Source of the DNA: Flavivirga eckloniae
GTDB taxonomy: Bacteria > Bacteroidota > Bacteroidia > Flavobacteriales > Flavobacteriaceae
Length of the DNA: 64,000 nucleotides
Assembly: GCF_002886045.1 (NCBI RefSeq)
Contig: NZ_CP025791.1
Span: 1,448,001 to 1,512,000 of the forward strand
Reading direction: 5' to 3'
Below, piece after piece: positions 29,580 through 38,382 of the stretch. The stretch's first letter is position 1; the number at the start of each line of letters is the position of its first letter. The position numbers and the translations under genes are program-made. The notes under the pieces are model-generated. The model ran no database searches and was not told where the DNA came from. It worked only from the letters and a program-made list of their open reading frames with translations.

Positions 29580-30191
29580 ATGGAGTCAAAAGATTATTTA
29601 AAAGACATAAGCGAAATAAAAGATTTAATGAATAAATCGTCTCGCTTTATATCGCTAAGCGGTATATCGGGGATATTAGCTGGTATCTATGCACTTATAG
29701 GAGCAGCAATAGCCTATTGGTTAGTTACAGAATATAGTAGTGGTATTTTAATTCTTAATGGTAAAATATTTAGGTTAGTTATGCTAGATCTGTTCTTAAT
29801 TGCTCTTTTTAGTGTTGTTACTGGAATTATTTTAACCACAAGAAAAGCGAAAAAAAATGGTGCCAATATTTGGGATACCTCATCGCGCCGTTTAGTCATA
29901 AACTTTTTAATTCCATTAGTAGCAGGAGGTATATACATATTAGTTATACTTAACCAGCAAAAATATGGACAAACAGGAGCGCTTATGCTATTGTTCTATG
30001 GTCTTGCTTTGGTAAATGCCTCTAAATATAGTATTGGAGATATTCGTTATTTAGGTTTTATACAAATTATTTTAGGTTTAATTTGCGCTTGGTTACCAGG
30101 GTATGGATTTTGGCTTTGGGTTTTTGGCTTCGGTTTTATGCATATTATTTATGGAACATGGATGCATTTTAAATATGATGTTAAAAAGTAA
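29580..30191 (+). CDS. Membrane protein of unknown function in the regulator/CreD unit
   Basis: 203 residues from the ATG at 29580 (MESKDYLKDISEIKDLMNKSS); a TTG at 29538 would add residues that overlap the operator, so it is rejected. Six hydrophobic helices follow a short amphipathic N-terminus (SGISGILAGIYALIGAAIAYW and so on). It is transcribed just upstream of a winged-helix regulator and shares a palindromic operator with creD, which suggests a common envelope-related regulon. No biochemical function is known to me. Confidence 0.7.
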   Translation: MESKDYLKDISEIKDLMNKSSRFISLSGISGILAGIYALIGAAIAYWLVTEYSSGILILNGKIFRLVMLDLFLIALFSVVTGIILTTRKAKKNGANIWDTSSRRLVINFLIPLVAGGIYILVILNQQKYGQTGALMLLFYGLALVNASKYSIGDIRYLGFIQIILGLICAWLPGYGFWLWVFGFGFMHIIYGTWMHFKYDVKK

Positions 30192-30235
30192 GCAGTAGTT
30201 AGTCACAGCTTTCAGTAATTTAAAATTTATTAAAC

Positions 30236-30255
30236 ATTCCTACTTTATTAGGAAT
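30236..30255. promoter_or_regulatory. Short palindrome before the winged-helix regulator
   Basis: ATTCCTA-ctttat-TAGGAAT, perfect 7-base arms ending 4 bases before the ATG at 30260. It could be a translational hairpin or an operator; it differs from the TACTTTG sites. Confidence 0.4.
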
Positions 30256-30259
30256 TTAT

Positions 30260-30553
30260 ATGAGTATAATAACTAACATAAATAAAGCTTTTGATCATAG
30301 AATTAGATTAGGCATTATGTCTATTTTAATGGTGAATGAGTATGCCGATTTTAAAATGCTGAAAGAATTATTGGGTGCCACCGACGGTAATTTAGCTAGT
30401 CATACCAAAGCACTTGAAAAAGCCGAATATATAAAAGTAGAAAAACAGTTTATTGGCAGAAAACCTAATACACGGTATAGCACAACTAAATTAGGCGAAA
30501 TTGAATTTAAAAAACATATTAACGCCCTTGAAAAATTGATAAACAAACAATAA
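30260..30553 (+). CDS. Winged-helix transcriptional regulator (HTH_34 type)
   Basis: 97 residues forming one winged helix: NKAFDHRIRLGIMSILMVNEYADFKMLKELLGATDGNLASHTKALEKAEYIKVEK, then the wing FIGRKPNTRYSTTKLGEIEF. This is the small ArsR/MarR-like group that often precedes CreD in Bacteroidetes. It is flanked by two matching palindromes (29554 and 30573), which supports autoregulation and control of creD. No sensor domain is present; the ligand or signal is unknown. Confidence 0.85.
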   Translation: MSIITNINKAFDHRIRLGIMSILMVNEYADFKMLKELLGATDGNLASHTKALEKAEYIKVEKQFIGRKPNTRYSTTKLGEIEFKKHINALEKLINKQ

Positions 30554-30572
30554 AACATTTTTTTTAACTCAT

Positions 30573-30591
30573 CACTTTGAATTTCAAAGTA
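30573..30591. promoter_or_regulatory. Palindromic operator upstream of creD
   Basis: CACTTTG-aattt-CAAAGTA, with 6 of 7 arm bases paired and an ACTTT half following, as in the site at 29554-29572. It ends 15 bases before the creD ATG at 30607. Confidence 0.65.
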
Positions 30592-30606
30592 CTTTACAAT
30601 ACAATC

Positions 30607-31977
30607 ATGGAAAACACAAACAAACCACAACAAAACAAGTTCGGAAATTGGATTAAAACCTCAATTACAGCAAGAATGCTCATGGTAGGGTTCTTAGTTA
30701 TTATATTACTCATCCCCTTATCATTTATAAATGGCCTCATAAAAGAACGTGCCTACAGGCAAACCGATGTAGTAAATGAAATCAATGAAAAATGGGGAAA
30801 CAATGTACTTGTCTATGGTCCAATTCTCAAAATCCCTTATAAAACATACTCCGAAACAAAAACCTTTAACGAGAAGACAAAAACCTATTTTAAAGAAACA
30901 AAAACACATATAAATCATGCATATATATTCCCGGAATCGTTAAAATCTGAAGTCGATGTAAAATCTAAAACGTTAAATCGAGGAAATTTTGAATCAGCAG
31001 TATTTACTACTAATATGAAGTTTTCTGGGCATTATATCCAAACAGATTTAAAAGAAAAAGATATTAAAAATGAAGATATTATTTGGGATAAAGCCACCGT
31101 AATTATTAAAACATCGAACCTAAAAGGTATAAAAAGTGAAATGCTTTTAAAACTTAACAATAACTCCTACGCTTTTCAAACCAATTTTAATGATGGCTCT
31201 AAAAACTATCATTTGGATGTGTTAGAAACCGGGTTTATTGATGCTTTAGATATCTCTACTAAAGAGAACGCAAACTTTAGTATTTCCATGACTTTTAATG
31301 GTAGTAAGCAAATTGAGATTATTCCAATTGGTAAAATTACTACCATGCAAATGACATCAAATTGGGCAGACCCTAGCTTTATGGGGAATTATTTACCAAA
31401 CGATGAAACTAAAGAAATATCGCAAACCGGTTTTAAAGCAGATTGGAAAGTATTACATATTAATCGGGCTTTTTCTCAGCAACATTTAAATACCATACCC
31501 AACCTAAACCAGTTTGCATTCGGTACTAAGTTTATGGTTATGGTAGACGAGTATCAAAAAAGTGAGCGTTCTGCTAAATATGGCTTCTTGGTAATTGCAC
31601 TAACCTTTTTAATTTTCTTTTTAATACAAACACTAAGTAAAATAGATATTCACCCTTTTCAATACTTAATGATCGGGTTAGCACTCACCATGTTTTATAC
31701 GCTTTTGGTTTCTATTTCAGAACACAGTAATTTCTTAAAAGCATACTTAATAGCTGGAATCTCTGTAATAGTGCTAATAACGTTATACTCAAAATCCATA
31801 TTAAAAACGTTTAAATTCCCTCTGTTTATAGGGCTATCATTAACGGCTCTGTATACATTTATATATGTAATCATTCAATTGGAAAACTACGCACTTTTAG
31901 TAGGTAGTATTGGGTTATTTTTAATCCTTTCAATTGTGATGTTTGTATCTAGAAAAATAGATTGGAATAATGGTTAA
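30607..31977 (+). CDS. creD: Cell-envelope integrity inner-membrane protein CreD
   Basis: 456 residues from the ATG at 30607 (MENTNKPQQNKFG); the frame is open to 30577, but that would run over the operator. One N-terminal helix (about 22-43), a large periplasmic domain (about 45-325) containing RAYRQTDVVNEINEKWG, then five to six C-terminal helices including FFLIQTLSKIDIHPFQYLMIGLALTMFYTLL, a CreD hallmark. CreD belongs to the envelope-stress or beta-lactam-response regulon in other bacteria; its mechanism is not settled. Confidence 0.92.
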   Translation: MENTNKPQQNKFGNWIKTSITARMLMVGFLVIILLIPLSFINGLIKERAYRQTDVVNEINEKWGNNVLVYGPILKIPYKTYSETKTFNEKTKTYFKETKTHINHAYIFPESLKSEVDVKSKTLNRGNFESAVFTTNMKFSGHYIQTDLKEKDIKNEDIIWDKATVIIKTSNLKGIKSEMLLKLNNNSYAFQTNFNDGSKNYHLDVLETGFIDALDISTKENANFSISMTFNGSKQIEIIPIGKITTMQMTSNWADPSFMGNYLPNDETKEISQTGFKADWKVLHINRAFSQQHLNTIPNLNQFAFGTKFMVMVDEYQKSERSAKYGFLVIALTFLIFFLIQTLSKIDIHPFQYLMIGLALTMFYTLLVSISEHSNFLKAYLIAGISVIVLITLYSKSILKTFKFPLFIGLSLTALYTFIYVIIQLENYALLVGSIGLFLILSIVMFVSRKIDWNNG

Positions 31978-32009
31978 TTTATTAGTTGATTGTGATGTGT
32001 TAGGCATTT

Positions 32010-32027
32010 CCCCGAAGAATTTCGGGG
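32010..32027. terminator. Hairpin after creD
   Basis: CCCCGAA-gaat-TTCGGGG, a perfect 7-base GC-rich stem 33 bases after the creD stop. No T tract follows, so termination may be weak or factor-assisted. Confidence 0.5.
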
Positions 32028-32113
32028 TTATGCTCTACACAATATACTTAGGCTACTAAACCTGCTTTAATATTCCAAAAAATGATTTCCAATTATTAAT
32101 AAAAAATAATAGC

Positions 32114-32416
32114 ATGTACAATCTAACAACTATTAGTAAAATAACTGCAGCTGCTAGCTTTGGTATAGGCACCATATTGTTTTCATTATTTCTATATTAT
32201 GGAGAAGCTCATATACCAGCTATTACCGGTCTTAGGTTTTTAATTATAGCCTTTCTAATTAATTTCATTTTTTTACTAGTAAACATGATTTTAGCAGTCA
32301 TTACAAGTAAGGATAGAATTGATCACATAAAAACCTGTGGAATAATACTTTTAAACATTCCTATAGCTATCCTATATCTCTATGTAATTATATCAATTAA
32401 ATCCCCAAGGATATGA
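32114..32416 (+). CDS. Small three-helix membrane protein
   Basis: 100 residues with three hydrophobic segments at about 10-29, 37-62 and 75-95. It overlaps the next gene by four bases (ATGA at 32413), so the two are coupled. No family is recognised; it heads a run of three small inner-membrane genes. Confidence 0.6.
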   Translation: MYNLTTISKITAAASFGIGTILFSLFLYYGEAHIPAITGLRFLIIAFLINFIFLLVNMILAVITSKDRIDHIKTCGIILLNIPIAILYLYVIISIKSPRI

Positions 32417-32799
32417 AACTACAATTAAACAAAACATATTTAATATTCACCATACTTCTTTTTACAATTGAAGTACTTATTGCGCTGTATGTAACTCATG
32501 GTTTTATACGCTATACTTTCGGAGATTATTTGGTAGTTATACTACTCTATTGCTTTTTTAAAAGTTTTACCAATACCACTTCTATTATTGTTGCAATTAT
32601 AGTTTTAATAATCGCGTACACTATAGAACTATTACAATTAATAAACATGTTAGAACTACTAAACCTAAATGATAATTATGTATTGAAACTTGTATTCGGC
32701 AGTACATTTCAGGTTTCGGACTTGGTAGCCTATTCTTTAGGAGTTATTACAGTTTTAATTATCGAATATTCACTTAACATCCCAAGTTTAAAAAACTAA
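32413..32799 (+). CDS. DUF2809 family membrane protein
   Basis: 128 residues with four helices. The features FIRYTFGDYLVVILLYCFFKS and the helix TIELLQLINMLELL followed by FGSTFQVSDLVAYSLGV match DUF2809, a small VanZ-like inner-membrane family of unknown function. It lies between two other membrane-protein genes, 6 bases from the next. Confidence 0.8.
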   Translation: MKLQLNKTYLIFTILLFTIEVLIALYVTHGFIRYTFGDYLVVILLYCFFKSFTNTTSIIVAIIVLIIAYTIELLQLINMLELLNLNDNYVLKLVFGSTFQVSDLVAYSLGVITVLIIEYSLNIPSLKN

Positions 32800-32805
32800 T
32801 AAATT

Positions 32806-33462
32806 ATGAACACTATAAAATCTCTTGTATTCCATCGGTTTAAGATCTTTTCGCTATTAAGCATTTCAATGGCTTTAACCATTGTTTTACTTATGATTAG
32901 AATCAAACTAACACATTCCTTTTTCTACTTATTTTTAGTTTGGAATTTGTTTTTAGCAGTCATCCCTTTTGCCATAACAACCTATTTAGCAAACACCCCA
33001 AAGATCAATAAAATAGGGCTCGCTCTATGGTTTGGCGTATGGCTGCTTTTTTTACCAAATGCGCCTTATATTATTACAGACTTATTGCATTTAAAAATAA
33101 GTTCCAATCATTTTTTATGGTTAGATGTGCTTGTAGTTTGCTCTTTTGCTCTAAACGGATTATTAATGTTCTTCTTGTCTTTATTAGATATGGAAACAAT
33201 ACTAAACAAACATATAAAAAGTAAAAAGACAAACCTCATCGTACTATGCATCCTATTTCTTAGTGGATTCGGTGTTTACTTAGGTCGATTTTTACGTTAT
33301 AACTCCTGGGAAATTCTTCAAAGCCCTACTAGTCTATTTAACGATATTTTTAGTATTATCTTATACCCAAATCAACATGCAGAAGCTTGGTTATTCACCC
33401 TCCTATTCGGCGTTTTTTTAAGTATAGGATATTGGATGTTTAAAGTACTACACAAACCATAA
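32806..33462 (+). CDS. DUF1361 family membrane protein
   Basis: 218 residues, six to seven helices. Family features are LVWNLFLAVIPFAI near residues 45-58, WLLFLPNAPYIITDLLHL and GVYLGRFLRYNSWEI. These are conserved in DUF1361, whose role is unknown. It probably forms an operon with the two small membrane genes upstream and converges on the SDR gene 16 bases away. Confidence 0.85.
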   Translation: MNTIKSLVFHRFKIFSLLSISMALTIVLLMIRIKLTHSFFYLFLVWNLFLAVIPFAITTYLANTPKINKIGLALWFGVWLLFLPNAPYIITDLLHLKISSNHFLWLDVLVVCSFALNGLLMFFLSLLDMETILNKHIKSKKTNLIVLCILFLSGFGVYLGRFLRYNSWEILQSPTSLFNDIFSIILYPNQHAEAWLFTLLFGVFLSIGYWMFKVLHKP

Positions 33463-33478
33463 AACCCAATTAAAGGAA

Positions 33479-34264
33479 TTACACCTCTCTATTTTTTTCT
33501 TGAATATTCCTAACAATTCTTGTTGCCATATTTCTTGGAACAAAACGAGGTATGGTTGATAAAAATTTATTAAATGCACCAGGAATGGCTACGGTCTTCC
33601 CTTTTTTCATCGCATTGTAACCATACGCAGCCACCTGAACAGGACAGGCCATGTTAAAGCTAATTTTATTTTCCGAACAATCGCTAGAAACAGTTTCTTG
33701 AAATAACGTTTTGGTAGGTCCCGGACACAGTGCTGTGACTGTAACACCTGTACCTTTTAACTCGTTCGCTATGGCTTCAGAAAAAGACAAAATATAAGAT
33801 TTTGATGCATAATACATCGACATTAATGGACCTGGCTGAAACGCTGCCAAAGACGAAATATTTAAAATCTTACCAGACTTTTTAGCAATCATTGATGGTA
33901 AAACCAATTTTGTTAAATGAGTTGTTGTTAAAATATGAAGATGGAGCATATCAGATTCTCGCTTCCAATCTGTTTTTGCAAATGTGCCAAATAACCCAAA
34001 CCCAGCATTATTTACTAGTACATCAATGGATAAATGGGCTACCTCATCATAAATCTCTTGGGCAATATTGGGTTGGCTTAAATCTTTAACCAATAAATGG
34101 ATATCATTTTTAAAATCTTTATTGAAAAGGGTTTTAACTTCTTCAAGTTTAGGTGCGTCTTTATCAACTAAAACAAGGTTATAATTGTCTTTTATTAGTA
34201 ATAATGCTAATTCGTATCCAAGTCCTGAAGCAGCACCTGTCACTAACGCTGTTTTAGCTATCAT
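33479..34264 (-). CDS. Short-chain dehydrogenase/reductase
   Basis: 261 residues, classical SDR size. The NAD(P)-binding motif is TGAASGLG (10-17), the NNAG motif is LVNNAGFGLFG, the catalytic Ser is in ILNISSLAAF, the Tyr-Lys pair is in YYASKSY, and PGPTKT follows. This subgroup (DltE/YqjQ-like) reduces unknown carbonyls. The first residues lack the basic residue after the glycine motif in beta2, where VDKD suggests NAD preference. It sits 33 bases after the saccharopine-dehydrogenase-like gene. Confidence 0.9.
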   Translation of the reverse strand: MIAKTALVTGAASGLGYELALLLIKDNYNLVLVDKDAPKLEEVKTLFNKDFKNDIHLLVKDLSQPNIAQEIYDEVAHLSIDVLVNNAGFGLFGTFAKTDWKRESDMLHLHILTTTHLTKLVLPSMIAKKSGKILNISSLAAFQPGPLMSMYYASKSYILSFSEAIANELKGTGVTVTALCPGPTKTLFQETVSSDCSENKISFNMACPVQVAAYGYNAMKKGKTVAIPGAFNKFLSTIPRFVPRNMATRIVRNIQEKNREV

Positions 34265-34297
34265 ATTCTTTAGTAATTTAGGGTTTATCTTTTTTCT

Positions 34298-35512
34298 TCA
34301 TTCTTTACCATCCACATAATCCTGTAGATAAGAGAATCTTTCTGTTAACTTTCCGTTTTCTGTTATTCTGGCACGTTCTAAAACACCATCAGCATCATTA
34401 TTAAAAAAAGCAGGAATAACATGTTGGAGAAATTGTTCTCCAAAACCTTCGCTCGCATCCTTAGGAAGTTCACATGGTAAATTATCGACTGCCATAACCG
34501 CAATCGCATCTTTAGCATTAAAATCGACTTCGCTTTCAGATTGTGGATCATAACCGTAAAACGGATCTGCAATAGTTGATGCTCTTAACGTTGAAGCTAC
34601 TGGGCCATCGACATCACAGCTAATATCTGCAACCAAATTTATATTAAAATCTGATGATTTAGCATCATTCCTCGTAAACAAATAAGGTGCTCCAGTACCA
34701 TAAAAATGGCCAGCAATAAAAAAATCGGTTTCTTTAGCATATGGCATAAAGTTACTTTCGTAACCTGTTGCATCTTTATAAAACTCCAATGTGCTACCTA
34801 CCTTACCATCTTTACGTTTGGTATATTCCATAACATCAACCAAACAATAAACAGGCTCTGTAAACTTAGATGTTAAATACAGGGCATCACTAACTTGTTT
34901 TACTTTTAAATGATCAAGGATTTCCTTAGCACCACGCGCTACCTTCCCAGTACCGGAAAGTAATATTTTAATATTATCTGGTAATTGTATTTTATCCAAC
35001 TCGGCTTTAACCTCATTTAAATCTGCCAAACTTTCCACTTTTGGCAAATTAAACAATCCGTCTCTTAGTCCTAGAGCCCTAAAACCGTTATAAGCACCTA
35101 CCAAACCGGCATAATAACCAAAGCCTATTAAACGATATTCGTTACTACCTATTATGGTTTCATGGTCGTATAGCTCTATATTCTTTTCTAACACCGCTTT
35201 TAAAAGTTTCCTGTTATAAGGTTGTTTTTTTATAGTATGCGAAAAGAAAAAGTATTTTTTATTTGGTATTAAGTTTTCAATCGGCACTTCCTTTACACCA
35301 ATCATAACATCACAGTCTTCAACATTGGTTACAACTTCAAACCCTTCCGTTTTATATTGTTCATCAGGAAACACGCGAATATCGCTGGATTCTACTTTAA
35401 AAGTTGCTTCTGAAAATTCATTTTGAGCTTCTGCTAGTTTTAATGGAGAAAATACCACACGTCTATCTGGTGGGTTTTTACGTTCTTTTATAATAGCAAA
35501 CTTCATGCTCAT
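34298..35512 (-). CDS. Saccharopine-dehydrogenase/alanine-dehydrogenase-like NAD(P) oxidoreductase
   Basis: 404 residues. The N-terminal AlaDh/PNT-type domain (KFAIIKERKNPPDRRVVFSP, SDIRVFPDEQYKTEGFEV, SHTIKKQPYNRKLL) and the Rossmann domain with LLSGTGKVARGAKEIL resemble the lysine-forming saccharopine dehydrogenase (LYS1) fold, also supported by NLVADISCDVDGPVASTLRAST. The true reaction is uncertain because bacteria lacking the aminoadipate pathway also have this family. The start could be the ATG at 35512 or two codons later (MKFAII). Confidence 0.8.
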   Translation of the reverse strand: MSMKFAIIKERKNPPDRRVVFSPLKLAEAQNEFSEATFKVESSDIRVFPDEQYKTEGFEVVTNVEDCDVMIGVKEVPIENLIPNKKYFFFSHTIKKQPYNRKLLKAVLEKNIELYDHETIIGSNEYRLIGFGYYAGLVGAYNGFRALGLRDGLFNLPKVESLADLNEVKAELDKIQLPDNIKILLSGTGKVARGAKEILDHLKVKQVSDALYLTSKFTEPVYCLVDVMEYTKRKDGKVGSTLEFYKDATGYESNFMPYAKETDFFIAGHFYGTGAPYLFTRNDAKSSDFNINLVADISCDVDGPVASTLRASTIADPFYGYDPQSESEVDFNAKDAIAVMAVDNLPCELPKDASEGFGEQFLQHVIPAFFNNDADGVLERARITENGKLTERFSYLQDYVDGKE

Positions 35513-35644
35513 TGGTTTATTTGGTTTAGGTCGTTGTGTATTCTTTTATAAATCTAATAACTGTTATTATTGGTTATTTGGTTAAAACTGGAATAATTTT
35601 TGCACGAAAATAAGAGGATTTGCATGGTTATACAAACTTTTTGA

Positions 35645-35652
35645 TACCTTTG
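35645..35652 (+). promoter_or_regulatory. Candidate -7 promoter element upstream of tmRNA
   Basis: TACCTTTG fits TAnnTTTG. It lies about 143 bases before the mature tmRNA 5' end, which would give a processed precursor. The region between holds no ORF. Confidence 0.45.
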
Positions 35653-35794
35653 CGGTCTGCAATCAAGGATTGAAGCACTTTTATAGAGTTTTTTTCAAAG
35701 AATTTTTGCTGATAATCCATCCCTTTAGGGAATACCACTTCTCAATGCAATTCCTGTAAAACTAGGAGTTAATAGAGATGATAAAATTAATTAC

Positions 35795-36186
35795 GGGGTC
35801 GACTGGTTTTGACAGCGAGATTAATTGAACGGTAAGCACGTCGTGTAATGACATTGAAACACGTTAAAGGCTAGGTCAAACTTTAAACGGCGAAAATAAT
35901 TACGCTTTAGCTGCATAATCCGAATTATAGTAGGATTGGCCTAGGTACACAAGGTGTACAAGCTTTATGTCTCCGGAAAGCCTTTGTTAACGGCGTTCCA
36001 TTTTGAGGCATCGTAAATGTTAACATAGATTGGGTAGCGCTTTGATGCCTTTTTGAAACTAAAAAAGATAAGTTATAAGTAGGTTGTCTTTAACCAGCTT
36101 ATAATCGAAAAACCAAGAAAAGAATAAACGTGTAGAAAGCTCTTCGGTTACTTGTTTGGACGAGAGTTCGATTCTCTCCGACTCCA
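35795..36186 (+). ncRNA. ssrA: Transfer-messenger RNA (tmRNA)
   Basis: The 5' end GGGGTCG (35795-35801) pairs with CGACTCC (36179-36185) to make the tRNA-like acceptor stem with one G-U, and the T-arm GAGAGTTCGATTCTCT precedes the 3' end. The characteristic start ...GTCGACTGGTTTTGACAG is present. The tag reading frame at 35889-35918 encodes GENNYALAA and a TAA stop, a typical flavobacterial proteolysis tag. CCA is not encoded. tmRNA with SmpB frees stalled ribosomes. Confidence 0.97.
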
Positions 36187-36194
36187 CAAAAAAT

Positions 36195-36231
36195 CCCAGT
36201 AGATACTATTATCACTGGGGTTGTTTTTTTT
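36195..36231 (+). terminator. Rho-independent terminator of tmRNA
   Basis: CCCAGT and ACTGGG form the outer stem, with GATA-ctat-TATC inside separated by a one-base bulge, followed directly by TTGTTTTTTTT. Confidence 0.85.
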
Positions 36232-36307
36232 GGGTGTAAATTTAGGTGTAAGTAAAGCTTGTTTTAATCACTTTTATTAATGCCCTTATGTTATAAATTT
36301 TTCTAGT

Positions 36308-36754
36308 TTAAATAATAAGGTTATCGGCAAAAGAATAATAACCTGTTTCAGTTAGGATTATGTGATCTAACACTTTACAGTCAAAAATATTCAAGGTTCT
36401 TTTTATTTTGTCGGTAATACCTTTATCAGCCCGACTTGGCTTAAGTGTACCCGAAGGATGGTTATGTACTAATATAACTGCTGTAGCAAGCGAATCTATA
36501 ACATACTTGGCTATTATCCTGGTGTCTACCAGTGTTCCTGTAATGCCTCCTTGACTTATTTTAACATAACCAATAGTATTATTTGCATTATTCAATAATA
36601 TCATAAAAAACGATTCATAAATAGTTAAATCATCATGGTAAAATTGTCTTGCATATTTTGATGCCGAAATACTTGAAGATACTTTTGCCTTGTTGAAATT
36701 TGTTTTCAGCTTTTTCAGTTTAATTTCGGGTATTGTAGTTTTATAAATTTTCAT
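36308..36754 (-). CDS. RadC-like JAB-domain protein (short form)
   Basis: 148 residues covering only the JAB/MPN domain of RadC, without the N-terminal helix-hairpin-helix part of full RadC (about 220 residues). The metal motif is ILVHNHPSGTLKPSRAD (HxH...D), followed by DHIILTETGYYSFAD. Short RadC-like genes are mostly found on mobile elements and their activity is unproven. It is divergent from the XRE gene, with a strong inverted repeat between them. Confidence 0.9.
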   Translation of the reverse strand: MKIYKTTIPEIKLKKLKTNFNKAKVSSSISASKYARQFYHDDLTIYESFFMILLNNANNTIGYVKISQGGITGTLVDTRIIAKYVIDSLATAVILVHNHPSGTLKPSRADKGITDKIKRTLNIFDCKVLDHIILTETGYYSFADNLII

Positions 36755-36830
36755 AAGTTCTTCTCTTATAAATACTTTGGTTTTGAAGTCGATTACTAAA
36801 CTTTTTTAAAAGTAATAGTTTTAAAAACAA

Positions 36831-36883
36831 GTCAAATATAAGTATAAGTTTTATAAAATACAAATAACACTTATATTTTTGAC
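36831..36883. promoter_or_regulatory. Inverted repeat, likely XRE operator
   Basis: GTCAAATATAAGT (36831-36843) and ACTTATATTTTTGAC (36869-36883) are inverted copies differing by two extra T. The site lies between the divergent radC-like and XRE genes, 49 bases before the XRE start. Confidence 0.6.
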
Positions 36884-36931
36884 TATTTTGCAAGTATTAT
36901 TTATATTTGATTCAGATAAACGACATTAGAT

Positions 36932-37219
36932 ATGCTGCGAATTGATGAGATATTAAAAGAAAAACGTATTAGTAATAGTGAATTTGCTTCAATGATTGGA
37001 GTTTCAGAAACTTCCGCAAGTGCGTTCAAATCTGGTAAAACAAAACCAAAGTTTGATACCTTAGTCAAAATTGCTGAAGTTTTAGACGTTGACATTAGAC
37101 AGCTATTTAAGCCCACAAAAGGAGGAGAGTTACTTAATGGGTTCGTAGAATATGAAGACGAGATTTATCGTATCTATTCTAAAGAAGATTTGCAAAATTT
37201 ATTAAATACTATTAAATAA
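36932..37219 (+). CDS. XRE-family helix-turn-helix regulator
   Basis: 95 residues. The Cro/C1 HTH covers about 5-60 (ILKEKRISNSEFASMIGVSETSASAFKSGKTKPKFDTLVKIAEVLDVDIRQLF). A short tail, FVEYEDEIYRIYSKEDLQNLL, is common in Bacteroidetes members. It probably binds the inverted repeat upstream. It may regulate the RadC-like and/or Fic genes on either side; it also resembles antitoxin regulators, but its partner is not proven. Confidence 0.88.
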   Translation: MLRIDEILKEKRISNSEFASMIGVSETSASAFKSGKTKPKFDTLVKIAEVLDVDIRQLFKPTKGGELLNGFVEYEDEIYRIYSKEDLQNLLNTIK

Positions 37220-37223
37220 AATT

Positions 37224-37295
37224 GAGTACAGAAACAACTTATCCGCTCCAAGAGGGGCTTATGTGCCTGTAGACGAATTAAAAAAGAGTAATTAA
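37224..37295 (+). pseudogene. Short gene remnant before the Fic gene
   Basis: A frame without ATG reads EYRNNLSAPRGAYVPVDELK and ends at TAA 37293-37295, three bases before the Fic start. The composition looks coding and unlike random AT-rich DNA, so it may be the C-terminus of a deleted gene. I do not recognise the parent family. Confidence 0.35.
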
Positions 37296-37297
37296 GT

Positions 37298-38362
37298 ATG
37301 GAATTTAAACTACCTTTACTCCCTCCCAATACAGAATTAGAAACACCAAAAATTTTAAAGCAATTAGCAAAGGCGCATCGTTACCTTGCCGAGTTAAAAG
37401 GAACCGCAAAAACAATTCCCAATGAGAGTATTTTAATTGATACACTTACACTACAGGAAGCGAAAGACAGTAGCGAAATTGAAAATATAGTTACTACTCA
37501 CGATGATTTGTATAAGGAAAACATCTTTATTGAAAGTAAAAGTACTGCTGCTAAAGAGGTTTATAATTATGCTCGTGGTTTAAAGTTAGGGTTTGAAATA
37601 GTGCGTAAAGAAAGGCTGCTTTTGAATAAACACATCCTAACTATTCAAAAAGAATTATTAGAAAGTAATGCTGGTTTTAGAACTCAAGCAGGAACTAAAT
37701 TAGTTAACTCTCAAGGTAAAGTAGTTTATACCCCACCTCAACACCCAGACGAAATACTTGATTTAATGTCTAACTTTGAAAAGTTTATTAATAATAATGA
37801 TTTTTCCGATTTAGATAGCTTAATTAAAATGACTGTAATTCATTACCAATTTGAAAGCATTCACCCTTTTTATGATGGTAATGGCAGAACTGGCAGAATA
37901 ATTAACATCCTTTATTTAGTGCAACAAGGTTTGTTAGATATTCCTGTTCTTTATTTAAGTAGGTTCATTACTCAAAACAAATCGGATTATTATAAAGTAT
38001 TACAAGAAGTAAGAACAAATAATGATTGGGAAAGTTTGGTATTATATTTATTAAAAGGTGTTGAGGTTACTGCAAAACAAACCATTACTTTAATCACCGA
38101 AATTAAAGTCTTAATGCAAAAGCATAAGGTTACCATCCGTACAGAATTACCTAAAATTTACAGTCAAGATTTGATCAATAATTTATTCAAAAATCCCTAT
38201 ACTAAAATTGAGTATTTAGAAAATGATTTAAAGGTTACAAGGCAAACAGCTTCAAATTATTTAAACAAAATATCAAGTTTAGGTTTGTTAGAAAAAGTCA
38301 AAGTTGGTAAGGTAAACTACTATATCAATTCTGAATTGATTAATGTATTGGTAAATGTATAA
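37298..38362 (+). CDS. Fic-domain protein (probable AMPylating enzyme, class II)
   Basis: 354 residues. The order is a Fic_N domain (about 1-85), the Fic core with the complete active motif HPFYDGNGRTGR (189-200), and a C-terminal winged helix (about 285-350, LENDLKVTRQTASNYLNKI). The N-terminal motif S58-S-E-I-E62-N63 matches the (S/T)xxxE(G/N) autoinhibitory helix, which places it in self-inhibited class II. Such proteins transfer AMP from ATP to target hydroxyls. Target unknown; a toxin-like or regulatory role within accessory DNA is possible. Confidence 0.92.
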   Translation: MEFKLPLLPPNTELETPKILKQLAKAHRYLAELKGTAKTIPNESILIDTLTLQEAKDSSEIENIVTTHDDLYKENIFIESKSTAAKEVYNYARGLKLGFEIVRKERLLLNKHILTIQKELLESNAGFRTQAGTKLVNSQGKVVYTPPQHPDEILDLMSNFEKFINNNDFSDLDSLIKMTVIHYQFESIHPFYDGNGRTGRIINILYLVQQGLLDIPVLYLSRFITQNKSDYYKVLQEVRTNNDWESLVLYLLKGVEVTAKQTITLITEIKVLMQKHKVTIRTELPKIYSQDLINNLFKNPYTKIEYLENDLKVTRQTASNYLNKISSLGLLEKVKVGKVNYYINSELINVLVNV

Positions 38363-38382
38363 GTTAAGGTTTGTAGAAAAAC

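Noticed and set aside
36932-38362. XRE plus Fic as a toxin-antitoxin pair
   Set aside because: The Fic protein carries its own inhibitory helix and a complete domain set, the genes are separated by a gene remnant, and no Phd/FicA-like antitoxin is present.
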